From: an uncultured Bacteroides sp. | Lineage (GTDB): Bacteria; Bacteroidota; Bacteroidia; Bacteroidales; Bacteroidaceae | Length of the DNA: 35,109 nt | Reading direction: 5' to 3' | Assembly: GCA_944322355.1 (NCBI GenBank) | Contig: CALUOT010000029.1 | Location: 1-35,109 of the forward strand | In this document: piece after piece, positions 16,144 to 25,601 of the stretch | Layout: every line of letters begins with the position of its first letter | How positions within the stretch are numbered: the stretch's first letter is position 1 | The notes under the pieces: generated by a model | Seen by the model: the letters and a program-made list of their open reading frames with translations, nothing else | Databases searched by the model: none | What the model was told of the DNA's origin: nothing | Made by a program: the position numbers and the translations under genes

Positions 16144-17008
16144 GAGAATGGTAAGCGACCAGCCCCTTCATAGGCGTAGAGGTGATGAGTCCTAAACGAA
16201 TGCCCAGTTCATCGGCAGCCTGCCGCAGCACCTCCCGATAGTGCCAAGCCACAGAGCCGGTGAAACTGACCTCATAGCGGGAGTAGTCCGTGTATTGCAT
16301 GACGTTGCGTTGCAAGAAAGCCCGGAAGCTATTCAGCACCAGGCGATGGAAGCAAGGCTCGTGCAGATGCTCTGCCAAGAAAGGGGACAGACTGGCCAGG
16401 AAACGATTGGGGAAAGGACGCCGATAGACCCGTTCGATGATGTCGGCAGGCGTCAGCCGGTATTGCTGCAAGAACTTTTCCTTCCACTCGGACGGAGTCT
16501 GGTTCTTCAGAATATCGCCTACCAGCAACTTTCCCAGACAGGCCCCGCTGCCTTCATCCCCCAGGATAAAGCCCAAGGGTGATACATTTTCCACCAGCTT
16601 CTCCCCATCGTACAAACAAGAGTTGGAACCCGTCCCCAGGATGCAGGCAATGCCCGCCCGATGGCCACACAAGCCCCGGGCAGCAGCCAACATATCGGTA
16701 CAGACTTCGACCTTTCCCTTGGGTTGCAACTGACTGGACAGGGCACGCCGGACTACCTCTACGCAATCGGGCAGCGCACACCCTGCGCCATAGAAACAAA
16801 TGGCATCCGGCCGCTCCTCTCCCAACTGGGGAAGGAGGGACACAACCAATTCGTTCACAATATCTTCTTCCTGCTGATAAACGGGATTGATACCTTTCGT
16901 CTGCATCTCCCGTACGGGTCTGCCATCTTCCAACAGACACCAATCGGTCTTCGTCGACCCGCTATCTGCCAGGAGCAGCAAGTGCGGAGTACATATTCTG
17001 TCTTTCAT
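16139..17008 (-). CDS. BadF/BadG/BcrA-type ATPase, N-acetylglucosamine-kinase-like
   Basis: A 289-residue sugar-kinase/actin-like ATPase. The phosphate-1 loop is ADSGSTKTDW at residues 14-23, an Asp (D105) in CTDMLAA fits the catalytic position, and phosphate-2 is GTGSNS at 125-130, followed by GDEGSGACLG. These match the BadF/NAGK family; in Bacteroidetes such proteins are usually annotated as N-acetylglucosamine kinases, but the substrate is not shown here. The start was set at 17008 (MKDRICTPHLLLLADSGS); 17137 is an upstream ATG on the far side of the promoters. It is divergent from the ABC-F gene. Its last codon and stop lie in an 8-bp repeat. Confidence 0.86.
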   Translation of the reverse strand: MKDRICTPHLLLLADSGSTKTDWCLLEDGRPVREMQTKGINPVYQQEEDIVNELVVSLLPQLGEERPDAICFYGAGCALPDCVEVVRRALSSQLQPKGKVEVCTDMLAAARGLCGHRAGIACILGTGSNSCLYDGEKLVENVSPLGFILGDEGSGACLGKLLVGDILKNQTPSEWKEKFLQQYRLTPADIIERVYRRPFPNRFLASLSPFLAEHLHEPCFHRLVLNSFRAFLQRNVMQYTDYSRYEVSFTGSVAWHYREVLRQAADELGIRLGLITSTPMKGLVAYHSR

Positions 17009-17035
17009 TCTATCTAAGTGAGCGGTTAAGTGAGG

Positions 17036-17043
17036 CAAAAATA
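17036..17043 (-). promoter_or_regulatory. -7 box of the kinase gene
   Basis: The complement of 17036-17043 is TATTTTTG, matching TAnnTTTG, 27 bp upstream of the ATG at 17008. No -33 TTTG was found at normal spacing. Confidence 0.6.
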
Positions 17044-17085
17044 GTGATTTTTGAACGCTTTCTACTATATGGAGAAAGAAATCAC

Positions 17086-17093
17086 TACCTTTG
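17086..17093 (+). promoter_or_regulatory. -7 box of the ABC-F gene
   Basis: TACCTTTG at 17086-17093 matches TAnnTTTG. The longest ORF starts with a TTG at 17091 inside this box, so the true start is ATG 17127. Confidence 0.7.
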
Positions 17094-17126
17094 CAGGGTA
17101 AATACAGTAAAACAAGTAATCCCATT

Positions 17127-19071
<1,945 letters not shown>

Positions 19072-19073
<2 letters not shown>

Positions 19074-19110
19074 ATGTGTTCGCGTTTCGATGCGTTGCCA
19101 GACATTTTTT
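19072..19110 (+). terminator. Weak terminator candidate after the ABC-F gene
   Basis: AAATGT (19073-19078 region) can pair with ACATTT before a T-run at 19105-19110, with a small CGC/GCG stem between. The fold is imperfect. Confidence 0.35.
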
Positions 19111-19153
19111 ATAAATAAGGTGAAAGTATGTAATACCCTGTAGTATAAACCGC

Positions 19154-19161
19154 TACTTTTG
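19154..19161 (+). promoter_or_regulatory. -7 box of the M13 peptidase gene
   Basis: TACTTTTG at 19154-19161 matches TAnnTTTG and lies 33 bp before the ATG at 19195. A TTG start at 19159 lies inside it and is excluded. Confidence 0.7.
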
Positions 19162-19194
19162 CGCCCTAAAGATATTCTAATACATATATATAAT

Positions 19195-21234
19195 ATGATG
19201 AACTTAAAGAATTACCTCACTGTTGCAGCCGCATGTCTCGCACTGGCATCCTGCAACACAGGCAAGCAATCGGCCGGACTGACTACCGGTATCGACCTTG
19301 CCAACCTCGACACGACAGCCCAACCGGGTACCGACTTCTATCAGTACGCTTGCGGCGGCTGGATGGTGAACCATCCGCTGACCGATGAGTATTCACAGTA
19401 TGGTTCGTTCACCATCCTTGCTGAAAACAACCGCAAGCAGATACAAGGTCTCATTGAAGAACTAAGCGCCCAGCAACACGAAGCCGGAAGTGTAGCACAA
19501 AAGGTAGGCACCCTCTACAAAGTTGCGATGGATAGTGTAAAATTGAACCAAGAAGGCATTGCACCTATCAAAGCCGAACTGGAAGAAATCGCCGCACTGA
19601 AAGACAAAAAAGAGGTGTATGCCTTACTGGGCTCGCTGGAACGCAGAGGTATCACCAGCTATCTGGGTACAGGCGTAGGAGCCGACCAACTGAATAGTGA
19701 TATAAACGCCGTTTATACCGGACAAGCCGGACTGAGCATGGGCGAACGCGACTATTATCTGGCAACGGATGAAGCTACCACAAAAATACGCGAAGCCTTC
19801 AAAGTGCATGTAGTGAAGATGTACCAACTGGCCGGCTTCGATGAAGCTACCGCCCAGAAAGGACGCGACATCGTGATGGACGTGGAGACTCGCCTTGCCC
19901 AGGCTTTCCGCAGCATGGTAGAACTGCGCGACCCACACGCCAACTATAACAAAATGGACATGGACCAGGTGAAAAAACAATATGCCACCTTCAACTGGGA
20001 TGCTTACCTCACCAATCTGGGCCTGAAGAACGTACAGGAAATCATCGTGCAACAACCGGAAGCTTTGGCCGAAGCCGCCAAGATTCTGGATACCCTGCCT
20101 GCCGACCAACAGGCACTCTACCTGCAATGGAAACTCATCGACCATGCCGCTTCTTTCCTGAGTGACAACATCGTGGAGCAAAACTTCGACTTCTACGGTC
20201 GCACCATGTCCGGTTCTAAGGAAATGCAACCGCGCTGGAAACGTTCCGTATCTACCGTGAGCGGTGTACTAGGTGAAGCCGTAGGACAAATGTATGTAGA
20301 AAAATACTTCCCGGCTGCTGCCAAGGAACGTATGGTTACATTAGTAAAGAACTTGCAAACCGCTTTGGGCGAACGCATCCAGAACTTGACTTGGATGGGC
20401 GACTCTACCAAAGCCAAGGCAATGGAAAAACTGGCTACCTTCCACGTCAAGATAGGCTATCCCGACAAATGGAAAGACTACTCTACGTTGGAGATTAAAG
20501 ATGATTCTTACTACGCCAACATCGAACGCGCCACGGTATGGGCAAGCGACGAACAGATGGCCAAGGCCGGTAAACCGGTGGACAAAGAAGAGTGGCTCAT
20601 GACTCCACAAACCGTCAACGCTTATTACAACCCGACTACCAACGAAATCTGTTTCCCTGCAGGTATTCTGCAACCGCCTTTCTTCGACATGAATGCCGAT
20701 GATGCCTTCAACTACGGAGCCATTGGTGTAGTCATTGGTCACGAAATGACGCACGGCTTTGACGACCAAGGACGCCAATACGACAAAGAAGGCAATCTGA
20801 AAGACTGGTGGACAGCCGAAGATGCCGAGCGCTTCAACGAACGCGCCCAGGTAATGGTGAACTTCTTCGACAGTATCCAAGTAGCTCCGGGCGTACATGC
20901 CAACGGTAAACAAACTCTGGGTGAAAACATTGCTGATTATGGTGGCCTGCAAGTAGCTTACCAAGCCTTCAAGAAGGCGACCGCTACCCAGCCACTGCCT
21001 ACAGTAGATGGCCTGACGCCCGAACAACGCTTCTTCCTGGCCTATGCCGGTGTATGGGCCAACAACATCCGTCCTGAATATGTACTTTATTTGACCAAGA
21101 TGGACGTACATTCTCTAGGCGAATGGCGTGTGAACGGTGCTTTGCCACAAATCGATGCGTGGTACGAGGCATTCCACATCACCGAGAACGATCCGATGTA
21201 TCTGCCGAAAGAGGAACGAGTTTCCATCTGGTAA
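19195..21234 (+). CDS. M13 family zinc endopeptidase, lipoprotein (PepO-like)
   Basis: Neprilysin/PepO-like metalloprotease cleaving oligopeptides, anchored in the envelope. The 679-residue precursor has a lipoprotein signal ending in LALASC, with lipidated Cys C20 (C19 if the second ATG is used). The catalytic zinc motif is H516-EMT-H520 in VIGHEMTHGFDDQG, the third ligand is E577 in ENIADYGG, and NAYYNPTTNEICFPAGILQPPFF lies ahead of them. All are hallmarks of M13. Two tandem ATGs (19195, 19198) are equally possible starts. It is a single-gene unit with its own promoter and a perfect terminator. Confidence 0.95.
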   Translation: MMNLKNYLTVAAACLALASCNTGKQSAGLTTGIDLANLDTTAQPGTDFYQYACGGWMVNHPLTDEYSQYGSFTILAENNRKQIQGLIEELSAQQHEAGSVAQKVGTLYKVAMDSVKLNQEGIAPIKAELEEIAALKDKKEVYALLGSLERRGITSYLGTGVGADQLNSDINAVYTGQAGLSMGERDYYLATDEATTKIREAFKVHVVKMYQLAGFDEATAQKGRDIVMDVETRLAQAFRSMVELRDPHANYNKMDMDQVKKQYATFNWDAYLTNLGLKNVQEIIVQQPEALAEAAKILDTLPADQQALYLQWKLIDHAASFLSDNIVEQNFDFYGRTMSGSKEMQPRWKRSVSTVSGVLGEAVGQMYVEKYFPAAAKERMVTLVKNLQTALGERIQNLTWMGDSTKAKAMEKLATFHVKIGYPDKWKDYSTLEIKDDSYYANIERATVWASDEQMAKAGKPVDKEEWLMTPQTVNAYYNPTTNEICFPAGILQPPFFDMNADDAFNYGAIGVVIGHEMTHGFDDQGRQYDKEGNLKDWWTAEDAERFNERAQVMVNFFDSIQVAPGVHANGKQTLGENIADYGGLQVAYQAFKKATATQPLPTVDGLTPEQRFFLAYAGVWANNIRPEYVLYLTKMDVHSLGEWRVNGALPQIDAWYEAFHITENDPMYLPKEERVSIW

Positions 21235-21258
21235 TAAACTACTTAGCATAACATAAAG

Positions 21259-21299
21259 AAGTCTTCAAGCGGTTCCTTCATTCGCTTGAAGACTTTTTT
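21259..21299 (+). terminator. Strong terminator after the M13 peptidase gene
   Basis: AAGTCTTCAAGCG (21259-21271) and CGCTTGAAGACTT (21283-21295) are a perfect 13-bp stem with an 11-base loop, running into a T-run at 21294-21299. Confidence 0.95.
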
Positions 21300-21328
21300 A
21301 TTTTTGCCCAAAAACAATGAGTTTTTTA

Positions 21329-21416
21329 CATTTAAAGAGCCGACCATTTTCTTTAAATGAAAAAGCCTTTCCCTTTAAATGAGAACGCATTTCACATTTA
21401 AAGAGAACGAACATTG
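21329..21416. repeat. 22-bp periodic palindrome array D (TTTAAA core)
   Basis: Four TTTAAA palindromes are centred at 21333.5, 21354.5, 21376.5 and 21399.5 (steps of 21, 22 and 23). Units 1 and 4 read CATTTAAAGAG and units 2 and 3 read CTTTAAATGA, which is the same motif on the other strand. When units are cut at the flanking C they are all 22 bp. The array lies between the peptidase terminator and the purH promoter. Confidence 0.82.
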
Positions 21417-21481
21417 CACCGCTTACAGAATTTATACCTAAAATCTTGTTTCTGAATGCACGAGTAAACCAACTAAATTTG

Positions 21482-21489
21482 TAACTTTG
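21482..21489 (+). promoter_or_regulatory. -7 box of the purH promoter
   Basis: TAACTTTG at 21482-21489 matches TAnnTTTG, 46 bp before the purH ATG. No matching -33 element was found. Confidence 0.6.
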
Positions 21490-21534
21490 CAAAGTTATTA
21501 TTCACATTATGCATTCTTTTAAAATACGATAGTC

Positions 21535-23061
21535 ATGACGGAAGCAAAAAGAATCAAAACAGCATTGGTATCCGTTTACCATAAAGACGGACTGGAGGAA
21601 CTCATCACCAAACTACATGAAGAAGGTGTGTCTTTCCTCTCCACCGGAGGAACCCGGCAATTTATCGAAGGGTTGGGCTTTCCCTGCCAAGCCGTAGAGG
21701 AACTGACCACGTACCCCTCCATACTGGGAGGAAGAGTGAAGACGCTGCACCCCAAAGTGTTCGGCGGTATACTGTGCCGGCGCGACGTGGAGCAAGACCG
21801 TCAACAGACCGAAAAGTATGGCATACCGGAAATAGATCTGGTGGTGGTAGACCTCTACCCCTTTGAAGCAACCGTAGCCAGCGGAGCAACGGAAGCGGAA
21901 ATCATTGAAAAGATAGACATCGGCGGCATCTCACTGATACGCGCCGCAGCTAAAAACTACAAGGACGTAGCCATCGTGGCCTCACGGGCCGGATATGCCA
22001 GCCTACGCGACATGCTGATGGAACACGGAGCCACCACTACTCTGGACGAACGAAGAGCACTGGCACGCGAAGCCTTCGCCGTGACCTCGCGCTACGACAC
22101 AGCCATCTTCAACTACTTCGACGGTGGACAGGGAAGCGACTTCCGCTGTGCCACACAGGGCAGAAAGACACTGCGCTACGGCGAGAACCCACACCAACAA
22201 GGCACCTTCTACGGAAATCTGGAGGAAATGTTCGACCAGATACACGGCAAGGAAATCTCCTACAACAATCTACTGGACATAGCCGCCGCCGTGGACCTGA
22301 TAGACGAATTCGAAGGACAGACGGCTTTCGCCATCCTCAAGCACAACAACGCATGCGGACTAGCTGTACGCTCCACCCTGCTACAAGCTTGGCAGGACGC
22401 ACTGGCAGGCGACCCGGTGTCGGCCTTCGGCGGAGTGCTGGTAACTAACGCAGTGGTGGACAAAGAAACCGCAGAAGCCATCAACCAGATATTCTTTGAG
22501 GTAATCATCGCACCGGACTATGACGTGGATGCCCTCGAGGTGCTGGGACAGAAGAAAAACCGCATTATCCTGGTGCGCAAACCGGCTGCAAGACCCGTCC
22601 GTCAGTTCCGCTCGCTGCTAAACGGAGTACTGGCACAGGACCGCGACACGAAGATAGAGACTCCCCAAGACCTGAAAACGGTGACACGGCGCGAGCCTAC
22701 ACCCGCCGAAGTGGAAGATATGCTCTTTGCCAACCGCATCGTGAAGAACAGCAAGAGCAACGCCATTGTACTAGCACGTGGCGGACAGCTGTTAGCCAGC
22801 GGCGTAGGACAGACCAGCCGCGTGGACGCATTGCGACAAGCCATCGAGAAAGCACGTTCCTTCGGCTTCGACCTACAGGGAGCCGTCATGGCCAGTGACG
22901 CCTTCTTCCCCTTCCCCGACTGCGTGGAGATAGCCCACGAAGCAGGCATCACGGCCGTCATACAGCCGGGAGGAAGCATCAAGGACCAGTTGAGCTTCGA
23001 CTACTGCAACGAGCACGACATGGCCATGGTTACCACGGGATTCAGACATTTTAAACACTAA
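21535..23061 (+). CDS. purH: Bifunctional AICAR formyltransferase / IMP cyclohydrolase
   Basis: Performs the last two steps of purine synthesis: formyl transfer to AICAR and ring closure to IMP. The 508-residue protein begins with the MGS-like cyclohydrolase domain (STGGTRQFIEGLG, then GGRVKTLHPKVFGGIL). The transformylase domain follows, with LRYGENPHQQGTFYGN, the catalytic Lys-His pair K269-H270 in KHNNACGLAV, and SNAIVLARGGQLLASG and DAFFPFPDCVE near the end. Length is normal. It is a single gene with its own promoter; mreB follows after a repeat that carries a separate promoter. Confidence 0.97.
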   Translation: MTEAKRIKTALVSVYHKDGLEELITKLHEEGVSFLSTGGTRQFIEGLGFPCQAVEELTTYPSILGGRVKTLHPKVFGGILCRRDVEQDRQQTEKYGIPEIDLVVVDLYPFEATVASGATEAEIIEKIDIGGISLIRAAAKNYKDVAIVASRAGYASLRDMLMEHGATTTLDERRALAREAFAVTSRYDTAIFNYFDGGQGSDFRCATQGRKTLRYGENPHQQGTFYGNLEEMFDQIHGKEISYNNLLDIAAAVDLIDEFEGQTAFAILKHNNACGLAVRSTLLQAWQDALAGDPVSAFGGVLVTNAVVDKETAEAINQIFFEVIIAPDYDVDALEVLGQKKNRIILVRKPAARPVRQFRSLLNGVLAQDRDTKIETPQDLKTVTRREPTPAEVEDMLFANRIVKNSKSNAIVLARGGQLLASGVGQTSRVDALRQAIEKARSFGFDLQGAVMASDAFFPFPDCVEIAHEAGITAVIQPGGSIKDQLSFDYCNEHDMAMVTTGFRHFKH

Positions 23062-23064
23062 AAA

Positions 23065-23158
23065 AAGAATTTACCATTTACTATTTAACAATTTACGATT
23101 TACTTTTGTACTTGGCAAATTGTTAAATAGTAAATTAGTAAATGGTTAAATCGTAAAT
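23065..23158. repeat. 7-bp periodic ATTTAC repeat with 16-bp inverted repeat
   Basis: The segment is built from TTTACNA heptads in opposite orientations. TACTATTTAACAATTT (23079-23094) and its exact reverse complement (23117-23132) enclose 22 bases that contain the mreB -7 box. Confidence 0.85.
23101..23108 (+). promoter_or_regulatory. -7 box of the mreB operon promoter
   Basis: TACTTTTG at 23101-23108 matches TAnnTTTG, with TTTA 19 bp upstream as a weak -33. It sits in the loop of the inverted repeat, about 58 bp before the mreB start. Confidence 0.6.
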
Positions 23159-23165
23159 AAACAAG

Positions 23166-24188
23166 ATGGGCTTTTTCTCTTTTACTCAAGAAATAGCAAT
23201 GGATCTGGGTACGGCCAACACCATCATTACTTCAGGAGGGAAAATCGTAGTGGACGAACCTTCGGTGGTGGCACTAGACCGACGCACGGACAAAATGATA
23301 GCCGTGGGCGAAAAGGCGAAAATGATGCACGAGAAGACACACGAAAACATACGCACCATCCGCCCCTTGCGCGACGGAGTGATAGCTGACTTCTATGCCT
23401 GCGAGCAGATGATGCGCGGACTCATCAAAATGGTGGGAAAAGGACATCGTCTCTTCTCACCATCGCTGCGCATGGTCATCGGAGTGCCTTCAGGCAGCAC
23501 GGAAGTGGAACTGAGAGCCGTACGCGACTCAGCCGAACATGCCGGCGGACGCGATGTTTATCTCATCTTTGAACCCATGGCAGCAGCCATCGGCATCGGC
23601 ATCGATGTAGAAGCACCTGAAGGAAACATGATCGTAGACATAGGCGGAGGGTCGACAGAGATAGCAGTCATATCGCTAGGAGGCATCGTGAGCAACAACT
23701 CCATACGTATCGCCGGTGATGACCTCACCGCAGACATACAGGACTACATGAGCCGCCAGCACAACGTGAAAGTGAGCGAACGAATGGCCGAACGAATCAA
23801 AATCAACGTGGGGGCAGCACTAACGGAACTGGGAGAGGATGCGCCCGAAGACTTTATCGTGCACGGCCCTAATCGCATCACGGCACTGCCCATGGAAGTG
23901 CCGGTGTGCTACCAGGAAGTGGCACACTGCTTGGAGAAATCGATATCGAAAATCGAGACAGCCATTCTCTCGGCACTGGAGAACACCCCACCGGAGCTAT
24001 ATGCTGACATCGTACATAACGGCATCTACCTAGCCGGAGGCGGCGCCCTGTTGCGCGGACTGGACAAACGGCTGACGGACAAAATTAACATCCCCTTCCA
24101 CATCGCCGAAGACCCGTTGCACGCTGTGGCCAAGGGTACAGGCGTGGCGCTGAAGAACGTGGGAAGGTTCTCGTTCCTGATGCGATGA
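23166..24188 (+). CDS. mreB: Rod shape-determining actin homologue MreB
   Basis: Actin-like filament protein that guides lateral wall synthesis. The 340-residue protein has phosphate-1 DLGTANT at residues 13-19, EPMAAAIGIG, phosphate-2 DIGGGSTEIAV and the adenosine motif LAGGGALLRGLD. Length and motifs are normal. It heads the mreBCD-pbp2-rodA operon; its stop overlaps the mreC start by 4 bp (ATGA). Confidence 0.97.
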   Translation: MGFFSFTQEIAMDLGTANTIITSGGKIVVDEPSVVALDRRTDKMIAVGEKAKMMHEKTHENIRTIRPLRDGVIADFYACEQMMRGLIKMVGKGHRLFSPSLRMVIGVPSGSTEVELRAVRDSAEHAGGRDVYLIFEPMAAAIGIGIDVEAPEGNMIVDIGGGSTEIAVISLGGIVSNNSIRIAGDDLTADIQDYMSRQHNVKVSERMAERIKINVGAALTELGEDAPEDFIVHGPNRITALPMEVPVCYQEVAHCLEKSISKIETAILSALENTPPELYADIVHNGIYLAGGGALLRGLDKRLTDKINIPFHIAEDPLHAVAKGTGVALKNVGRFSFLMR

Positions 24189-25021
24189 AACACCTGCTTG
24201 ACTTCTTACTGCGCTACCGCAACGTGTGGCTCTTCGTGGCGCTGGAGATGGTCAGCCTCGTGCTACTGGTGCAGGCGAACAGCTATCAGCAGAGCGTGTG
24301 GCTTACCTCGGCAGGTGCTATAGCGGGACATATTAGCGAATTGACAGGAAGCTGGAGGACGTACTTGCACCTGCGCCAAACCAACGAGCAGCTACTAGAA
24401 CGAAACCTGTGGCTAGAACAGCGGATTGCCAGCCTAGAAAATGCGCTACAGGCCACGGCCATAGACTCGACGGCACTGAAAGGTCTGCTGACAGACAGCC
24501 TGACGAACTTTGAAAGCCTGCCGGCACGGGTGATAAGTAACAGCGTAAATCGCAAGGACAACTACATCACCCTAAAGGGAGGCACCCGCGAAGGCATACG
24601 CCCCGACATGGGTGTAGTAGATGGACAAGGCATAGTAGGCATTGTCTGTAAGGCATCAGCACACTATGCATTGGTAATACCGGTGCTCAACAGTAAGTCC
24701 AACATCAGCTGCAAGTTACAAGCAAGCGGATATTTCGGCTACCTCACCTGGGAAGGTGGAGACCCCCGATATGCTTGGCTGAAAGACTTGCCCCGGCATG
24801 CTGAGTTCGACCTAGGCGACACCATAGTGACCAGCGGATACTCCGCCGTATTTCCCGAAGGGATGATGGTAGGAACCGTGGACGACTTGGTGGATGCCAA
24901 CGACGGACTGTCCTACCAGTTGAAGGTCAAGTTGGCTACTGACTTCAGCAAGTTGAACGAAGTAAGAGTCATCGCACGCACAGGACAGGAGGAAATGGAA
25001 CAATTGATAATTGATAACTGA
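24185..25021 (+). CDS. mreC: Rod shape-determining protein MreC
   Basis: Bitopic membrane protein linking the cytoplasmic MreB filament to periplasmic wall enzymes. The 278-residue protein has one membrane segment near 14-32, a coiled coil at about 58-88 (TNEQLLERNLWLEQRIASLE) and the MreC beta domain with DMGVVDGQGIVGIV and TSGYSAVFPEGMMVGTV. The last residues, EQLIIDN and the stop, are encoded inside a 7-bp AATTGAT repeat, so the natural C-terminus has been set by the repeat. It is coupled to mreB by an ATGA overlap. Confidence 0.95.
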   Translation: MKHLLDFLLRYRNVWLFVALEMVSLVLLVQANSYQQSVWLTSAGAIAGHISELTGSWRTYLHLRQTNEQLLERNLWLEQRIASLENALQATAIDSTALKGLLTDSLTNFESLPARVISNSVNRKDNYITLKGGTREGIRPDMGVVDGQGIVGIVCKASAHYALVIPVLNSKSNISCKLQASGYFGYLTWEGGDPRYAWLKDLPRHAEFDLGDTIVTSGYSAVFPEGMMVGTVDDLVDANDGLSYQLKVKLATDFSKLNEVRVIARTGQEEMEQLIIDN

Positions 25022-25115
25022 TAGTTATTAATTATCAATTAAATGATAGAAGAATAAATATAATAATAGAATCAGTTACTTAATTATCAATTGTCAATTG
25101 TCAATTATAAATTAA
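25001..25115. repeat. 7-bp AATTGAT/AATTGTC repeat with an 18-bp hairpin between mreC and mreD
   Basis: Heptads AATTGAT, AATTGAT, AACTGAT then inverted copies form a near-perfect hairpin: AATTGATAATT (25002-25012) pairs with AATTATCAATT (25030-25040), and ATAACT (25014-25019) pairs with AGTTAT (25023-25028) around GAT. A second block, AATTATC-AATTGTC-AATTGTC-AATTATA, runs at 25083-25110. The repeat holds the mreC stop and the proposed mreD start. Confidence 0.88.
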
Positions 25116-25597
25116 CAAGGCTGGCTTGCTTCGCTGGCATAGTGCTGCTACAGGCACTAATACTGAACCAACTGCACATCGGGGGGATAGCTACGCCTTT
25201 CGTTTACATCGTACTAACGTTGAAAGCCCCCTCGGATCGAGGTACGGCACCTCTTATGCTAGAGGCCTTTATCGCTGGACTGGCCATCGACATACTATCC
25301 AATTCGCCAGGGATGAACGCTGCAGCTACTGTAGCATTGGCCTTCGCACGGGGAACACTATTAAAGCTATTCATGGGACGAGATATGCAAGAGGCCTTCA
25401 TACCGGGAGCAAAAACCATGGGATGGCAAGCGTTCCTGAAATATGCCACAGGCAGCATCCTGCTACATCACGCCCTGCTCCTGTCGCTGGAGTATGCTTC
25501 ATTGGCACACCCAATCACCTGGCTGGGACGAATATTGGCATGCACGGCATGCACACTACTATGCCTAACCGCTGTGGAGAAAATGACCTATCGATAA
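25091..25597 (+). CDS. mreD: Rod shape-determining protein MreD
   Basis: Small polytopic membrane partner of MreC. The 168-residue protein is almost wholly hydrophobic, with about five membrane segments (beginning FAGIVLLQALILNQL, ending ILACTACTLLCLTAVEKM), and contains the family-like segment FIAGLAIDILSNSPGMNAAATVALAFARG. Identification rests on length, hydrophobicity and its place between mreC and pbp2. No ATG is in frame upstream of the first membrane segment; TTG 25091, lying inside the heptad repeat, is the best start, giving SIVNYKL from repeat sequence. GTG 25142 would cut into the first membrane helix. pbp2 begins 4 bp after the stop. Confidence 0.85.
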   Translation: MSIVNYKLTRLACFAGIVLLQALILNQLHIGGIATPFVYIVLTLKAPSDRGTAPLMLEAFIAGLAIDILSNSPGMNAAATVALAFARGTLLKLFMGRDMQEAFIPGAKTMGWQAFLKYATGSILLHHALLLSLEYASLAHPITWLGRILACTACTLLCLTAVEKMTYR

Positions 25598-25601
25598 AGC
25601 C

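Noticed and set aside
23079-23132. Invertible promoter (phase-variable switch)
   Set aside because: The inverted segment is only 22 bp and the arms are simple heptad repeats; no recombinase gene is nearby. Kept only as a weak finding.
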